Origin: GCA-016699445 sp964555055
GTDB taxonomy: Bacteria > UBA10199 > JACPAL01 > GCA-016699445
Length of the DNA: 64,000 bases
Assembly (NCBI GenBank): GCA_964555055.1
Contig: CAZKQW010000010.1
Coordinates: 49,311 to 113,310, forward strand
Direction: 5' to 3'
Numbering within the stretch: position 1 is the stretch's first letter; every line of letters starts with the position of its first letter. Below, piece by piece: positions 60,267-64,000 of the stretch. Below the pieces are notes generated by a model, which worked only from the letters and a program-made list of their open reading frames with translations, was not told where the DNA came from and searched no databases. The position numbers and the translations under genes were made by a program.

Positions 60267-61640
60267 TTAAGCTCGTTTGACCGCCACGGTGTCCGGAACC
60301 GCTCTCATTTCCTGGGCCAGAGACTCCACCGTCACCGCCTCGTCACGGTACATCGGGTACACCAGTTCTTTGCGTTTCTTCATCTTCATTTCCAGAGACT
60401 TTCGGTAGTCGTCTTTCGACGCATAGGGACGCTGAGCCACTCCGCTCTGAATGGCGGCTTCCGCGACTTCGGGAGCTTCCCAAAAGAGGACGCGAGGATC
60501 GAGAGGCTTAGGGATGATATAATCGGGTCCGTAGGAAAGTTTTGCGTTGCCGTAGGCTCGGCAGACTTCCTCGGGGACATCCTCCCGCGTCAATGCGGCA
60601 AGCGAACGGGCGGCGGCGAGTTTCATCGGTTCGTTGATCTTCGTTGCGCCGACATCCAAAGTTCCACGGAAAATGAAGGGAAAACCGAGCACGTTATTCA
60701 CCTGATTGGGATAATCGGAACGTCCCGTCGCCATGATCACGTCGTTGCGGGCTTCCTTCGCCTCGGGGTAGCTGATTTCGGGATCGGGATTCGCCATAGC
60801 AAACACGATCGGGTTTTTCGTCATCTTTTTTAACATCGCTTGAGTGACGAGGCCCTTGCCCGAAAGGCCCACAAATACGTCCGCTCCGTCGAGAGCCTCC
60901 TCTAGGGTTCGCTTGTGGGTCTTTTGGGCGAACTCCGCTTTCGCAGGGTCTAAGTTCGGGCGATCGACCGTGATCACACCTTTACTGTCGCAGAGTAAGA
61001 TCTGGTCCTTGGTGATTCCCAAAGTCATCAACATCTTGGCGCAGGCAATGCCCGCGGCGCCGGCTCCCGAAAAGACGATCTTCAAATCCTGAGCCTTCTT
61101 CCCCGTGATATCGAGGGCATTGATCATCCCCGCGGTCGTGATCACGGCTGTCCCGTGCTGGTCGTCATGGAAGACGGGAATGTTCATGATCTCGATCAAC
61201 TTCTGTTCGACATAAAAGCATTCCGGGCCTTTGATATCTTCAAGGTTGATGCCGCCAAAAGTCGGCTCCAAGGATTTAATGATTTGGACGAGTTTTTCGG
61301 GGTCTTTTTCGGCGATTTCGATGTCGAAGACGTCGATGTCGGCGAACTTCTTAAAGAGAATGCCCTTCCCTTCCATGACCGGCTTGCCGGCTTCGGGGCC
61401 GATATCGCCCAGGCCCAAAACGGCGGTGCCGTTGGATATGACGCCGATTAAATTACCGCGAGCCGTGTATTCGAACGACTTTTTCGGGTCCTTGGCGATC
61501 TCCAAGCAAGGCTCGGCGACCCCGGGGGAATAAGCGAGCGACAGTTCCTTTTGCGTATCACAAGGCTTGGTCGGTATGACTTCGACCTTCCCCTTACGCC
61601 CTTGCGAGTGGTAGCGAAGTGCTTCTTCTTTTGTGATCAT
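60267..61640 (-). CDS. Malic enzyme (NAD(P)-dependent, short bacterial type)
   Basis: The 457-residue enzyme oxidatively decarboxylates malate to pyruvate. LAYSPGVAEPCLEIAKDP, the metal-site VFHDDQHGTAVITTAG and the nucleotide motif FSGAGAAGIACAKML are present. It lacks the phosphotransacetylase extension of MaeB and has no ACT domain, unlike its neighbour. The ATG at 61640 lies directly against a palindromic repeat, which occupies the place of the ribosome-binding site; the frame stays open into the repeat, with a possible start near 61676. Confidence 0.93.
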   Translation of the reverse strand: MITKEEALRYHSQGRKGKVEVIPTKPCDTQKELSLAYSPGVAEPCLEIAKDPKKSFEYTARGNLIGVISNGTAVLGLGDIGPEAGKPVMEGKGILFKKFADIDVFDIEIAEKDPEKLVQIIKSLEPTFGGINLEDIKGPECFYVEQKLIEIMNIPVFHDDQHGTAVITTAGMINALDITGKKAQDLKIVFSGAGAAGIACAKMLMTLGITKDQILLCDSKGVITVDRPNLDPAKAEFAQKTHKRTLEEALDGADVFVGLSGKGLVTQAMLKKMTKNPIVFAMANPDPEISYPEAKEARNDVIMATGRSDYPNQVNNVLGFPFIFRGTLDVGATKINEPMKLAAARSLAALTREDVPEEVCRAYGNAKLSYGPDYIIPKPLDPRVLFWEAPEVAEAAIQSGVAQRPYASKDDYRKSLEMKMKKRKELVYPMYRDEAVTVESLAQEMRAVPDTVAVKRA

Positions 61641-61644
61641 AAAA

Positions 61645-61735
61645 ATGGGGGTGTGTGCTACGCCCAACACCCCCAAGCCCCCAAATGGGCCTGTGCGCGC
61701 TGGCGAAGCCAGTCGCTTACTCGCGACTCTTTATT
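61645..61735. repeat. Palindromic repeat, copy 2, against the malic enzyme start
   Basis: This copy aligns without gaps to 25205-25294. Its first hairpin arms are GGGGGTGT (61647-61654) and ACACCCCC, its second CTGGC-GAA-GCCAG, and it ends with a third hairpin AGTCGC/GCGACT that is imperfect in the alaS copy. It fills most of the gap between hpt and the malic enzyme gene and would be transcribed as the 5' leader of the latter. Confidence 0.8.
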
Positions 61736-61782
61736 GTAAGCTTTAACTTCTGCGTCAGTGAGTATTTCGAGTCAAGGAAAGG

Positions 61783-62313
61783 TTATAACGTCCCTATGAA
61801 CGGCAAGTGGCGGTAAAGACCCTCGTAATCCATCCCATACCCGACGACGAAGAGCTTCGGTATCTCAAACCCCACCCAATGGAGTTCGCGCTGGATGTGG
61901 GGATTCATCTCTTGTTTATAAAGAAGGGTACAGATCCGAAGCGACGCCGGATTCTTACCCATCAGATGCTTTTTGAGGAATAGGAGGGTTTGTCCCGTGT
62001 CAACGATGTCCTCCACCAAGAGCACATGTTTGCCTTCGATCGACTGGGTCATCTCGAAGTCCAGGGTCACCGTCCCGCTCGACTGCTTCTTATGGTAACT
62101 GGAGACCCGGATGAACTCGCACGCGTGGTTCACGCGGATGGAGCGGGAGAGATCGGCCATGAAGATGAAAGAACCCTTCAAGACGCCCATCAGGATCAGG
62201 TCCTTGTCCTGATAGTATTCCGAAATCTCCTTGCCAAGTTCCGACACGCGCAGCGCCAAATCCTCGGCGGAAATCAGAGGCTGGAGGATAGCCGGTGGTT
62301 TTTCCAAGGACAT
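61783..62313 (-). CDS. hpt: Hypoxanthine phosphoribosyltransferase
   Basis: The 176-residue enzyme salvages hypoxanthine (and guanine) with PRPP. The PRPP motif VLLVEDIVDTGQTL and the substrate-side GVLKGSFIFMADL and VGYGMDYEGLYRHLP are intact. Its ATG overlaps the TGA stop of the upstream ACT-type malic enzyme (TGATG), with GGGAG eight bases before, so it is translationally coupled to that gene. Confidence 0.96.
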   Translation of the reverse strand: MSLEKPPAILQPLISAEDLALRVSELGKEISEYYQDKDLILMGVLKGSFIFMADLSRSIRVNHACEFIRVSSYHKKQSSGTVTLDFEMTQSIEGKHVLLVEDIVDTGQTLLFLKKHLMGKNPASLRICTLLYKQEMNPHIQRELHWVGFEIPKLFVVGYGMDYEGLYRHLPFIGTL

Positions 62314-63674
62314 CAAATCGCTCCCGTGGAGGTCTCGGAGGACGCCCGGCGCGTCGCCACGCCCGACCGGTAGGCGGCCTCCTCCACGGTGACGGATACC
62401 CTTTCGTGGAGGGTCGGATCCAGGGGATCGGGGACGAGTTCGCGTTCCGGCGTATGACGGACGATGGCTTCCGCTGCGGCGATGTACATGTCCCGTGAAA
62501 TGGACGTGGCTTGGGCGTTGATGGCGCCCTTCAAGATGCCGGGATAGCCGAGGAGGTTATTCACGCGGCTGCCGTCGCTAGCGAAACTCGCCCCGGCTTT
62601 GAGGGCGTCGGGAATCGAAATTTCGGGGTATGGATTAGAAAGGGCAAGGATGATCTGACCCTTCCGGACCCATTCCGGCTTGATCAATCCCGATTGCCCC
62701 GTCGTCGCGATGATGACGTCAGCGTTCTTCATAACATCCTGGACCTTATCAGCTACTTGACCGCCCAATTCTTGAAACCGCTCCACCGCGCTCTTTTGAA
62801 CGTCGGTCCCGATGACCGGATGGTTGGTATAATGCATGATGAGCCGAGCGATGGAGGATCCGGCGGCCCCTAAACCCACTTGGCCCACGGAAACCTTCTT
62901 GAAATCAATGCCCGCGATCCGACAGGCATTGATCGCGGCCGCCAACGACACCACTGCGGTGCCGTGCTGGTCGTCGTGCATCACCGGGATCTTAAGCCTC
63001 TGAATCAACGTATCTTCGATTTCGAAACAGTCAGGCGCTCGGATGTCCTCGAGCTGGATGGCGGCGTATCCTTTCGCGATGGTGCACACCGTCTCGATAA
63101 AAACCTTGGGGTCCAAAGTATCACAGAGGATCGGCACCATGCTCATGCCGGAGAATTGGGCGAATAACGCCGACTTCCCCTCCATAACTGGCATCGACGC
63201 CACCGGTCCGATGTTCCCTAAGCCTAAGACACGGCTGCCGTTGGTCACCAGGGCGACCGTATTCCCGATCCCGGTGAATTCCCGGGCCTGACTGGGGTCC
63301 GTATGGATCAACTTCGACATCGACGCCACGCCGGGTGTGTAAACCTTCCTTAAGTCTTCGATGGATTTGACGGGATTGCGAGGCAGGATTTGGATCTTAC
63401 CGCCGCGGTGCAACTCCATCACGTCGTCGATGACCGCTTCCAGGCTGGTTTCCTTGACGCCCCGGACGGCGGTTACGATGTTTTGGAGGGCCGCTTCGTC
63501 GTTGCAAATGACCGTGATGTCCCGCACGGAATGGAATGTGCCCACGGAGAGGGTCTTAATATCGCCCAAGTCACCACCATGCGACGCGATCGCATGGATG
63601 ACCTTATCGAGCACGCCAATTTGTTGTTGATTACGCACACGGAGGGTCTTAATGACTTTCTGCTTGTAGGACAT
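62313..63674 (-). CDS. Malic enzyme with N-terminal ACT domain
   Basis: The 453-residue protein has an ACT-like regulatory domain in residues 1-85 (LRVRNQQQIGVLDKVIHAI, VRDITVICNDEAALQNIV) followed by a malic enzyme core (YTPGVASMSKLI, VMHDDQHGTAVVSLAAAI, VGLGAAGSSIARLI). The ACT domain suggests allosteric control by an amino acid or other small ligand. AAGGA precedes the ATG. It is a distant paralogue of the malic enzyme on the other side of hpt. Confidence 0.93.
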   Translation of the reverse strand: MSYKQKVIKTLRVRNQQQIGVLDKVIHAIASHGGDLGDIKTLSVGTFHSVRDITVICNDEAALQNIVTAVRGVKETSLEAVIDDVMELHRGGKIQILPRNPVKSIEDLRKVYTPGVASMSKLIHTDPSQAREFTGIGNTVALVTNGSRVLGLGNIGPVASMPVMEGKSALFAQFSGMSMVPILCDTLDPKVFIETVCTIAKGYAAIQLEDIRAPDCFEIEDTLIQRLKIPVMHDDQHGTAVVSLAAAINACRIAGIDFKKVSVGQVGLGAAGSSIARLIMHYTNHPVIGTDVQKSAVERFQELGGQVADKVQDVMKNADVIIATTGQSGLIKPEWVRKGQIILALSNPYPEISIPDALKAGASFASDGSRVNNLLGYPGILKGAINAQATSISRDMYIAAAEAIVRHTPERELVPDPLDPTLHERVSVTVEEAAYRSGVATRRASSETSTGAI

Positions 63675-63759
63675 AGGGATCCTTATCTTTAGTGAAATGA
63701 GGATCCTATTTTTCTCATTTTTTAAGGAATTTCAAAAGGAATTTCTTAAGCCTAAGATC

Positions 63760-64000
63760 TTAGCTTAGAATCAATAGTCTTTCTAAAGATGTCCATTGCC
63801 CTTTAATCACACCCTGTTGAAGAGCCTCTCGGAACTTTGATTTTAATAATTTTGAGATACCACGATCCCGGGGATCTGTGGAACCATCAAGCTGATGACA
63901 TCTCTCTCGGAAGCGTCGGATATTATGGAGCAACTCACCTATGACGGTAGCGTAAGATTTTTTGTGTCCGAGCGTTGCAACCCAAAAGGAGGGGTGAGAT
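63760..64000 (-). CDS. Hypothetical protein, C-terminal part (cut by window edge)
   Basis: The reverse strand is open from the right edge to a TAA at 63760-63762 and reads about 79 residues, including YATVIGELLHNIRRFRERCHQL and SKFREALQQGVIKGQWTSLE. It looks helical and protein-like but I do not recognise it. No signal or membrane segment is visible in this part. Its start lies outside the window. Confidence 0.5.
   Translation of the reverse strand, partial: SHPSFWVATLGHKKSYATVIGELLHNIRRFRERCHQLDGSTDPRDRGISKLLKSKFREALQQGVIKGQWTSLERLLILS

Noticed and set aside
63718..63755. Possible terminator between the right-edge partial gene and the ACT malic enzyme
   Set aside because: The sequence is mainly a direct repeat of GGAATTTC rather than a stable GC stem with a T-run.

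Overview
The window looks like a chromosomal segment of a Gram-negative bacterium of the broad deltaproteobacterial / Bdellovibrionota kind. It has a BamD-like lipoprotein, a DegP protease, several Sec-type secreted proteins and lipoproteins, and the order ispE - tRNA-Gln - prs - rplY - pth - rpsF - rpsR - DUF2232 - rplI - dnaB, which is familiar from Geobacter-like and Myxococcus-like genomes. The exact lineage is an inference. Base composition looks moderate. Several orphan genes are visibly more AT-rich than the housekeeping genes around them.

Layout. 1-871 is the N-terminal part of a transketolase. 1.1-10 kb holds a CtpA protease facing a long leftward housekeeping operon (ispE to dnaB, rdgB). 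10-12.2 kb has an alpha/beta hydrolase and a stand-alone AAA ATPase behind an 18-bp perfect inverted repeat. 12-21.6 kb is a stress and envelope block: clpB with an aldo/keto reductase and a glutamine-amidotransferase-like protein, a BrnT/BrnA toxin-antitoxin pair, degP, rpoH, a BamD-like lipoprotein and a TPR protein. 21.6-29.6 kb has a secreted propeller-like protein, alaS (carrying a palindromic repeat inside the reading frame), a Fic protein with a probable operator, recA and cinA. 29.7-34 kb has gltA, pgpA, an SDR and a lipoprotein esterase. 33.8-39.9 kb has biotin genes bioD, bioA-bioF and bioB in three transcription units separated by orphan genes. 40-46.8 kb has rpmE-prfA-prmC, a small-protein/nucleotidyltransferase pair, an outer-membrane protein, an M6-like protease and a lipoprotein. 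46.9-53 kb has murA-hisD, a Phd/PIN toxin-antitoxin pair, hisB-hisH, a TldD/PmbA protein and a SRPBCC protein. 53.4-64 kb has metH, a 737-residue orphan with a possible ubiquitin-like domain, a secreted protein behind a sigma-54 type promoter, two different malic enzymes flanking hpt, and a partial gene at the right edge.

The most unusual observation is a pair of about 90-bp palindromic repeats. One is inserted in frame in alaS and the other sits directly against the malic enzyme start. The main hairpin is preserved between the copies by a compensatory base change, which recalls Rickettsia palindromic elements. Other notable signals are the operator-like repeats beside the ATPase, fic, gltA and Phd/PIN genes, two sigma-54 promoters in front of orphan genes, and a strong tendency of convergent genes to abut or overlap at their 3' ends with only one clear intrinsic terminator.
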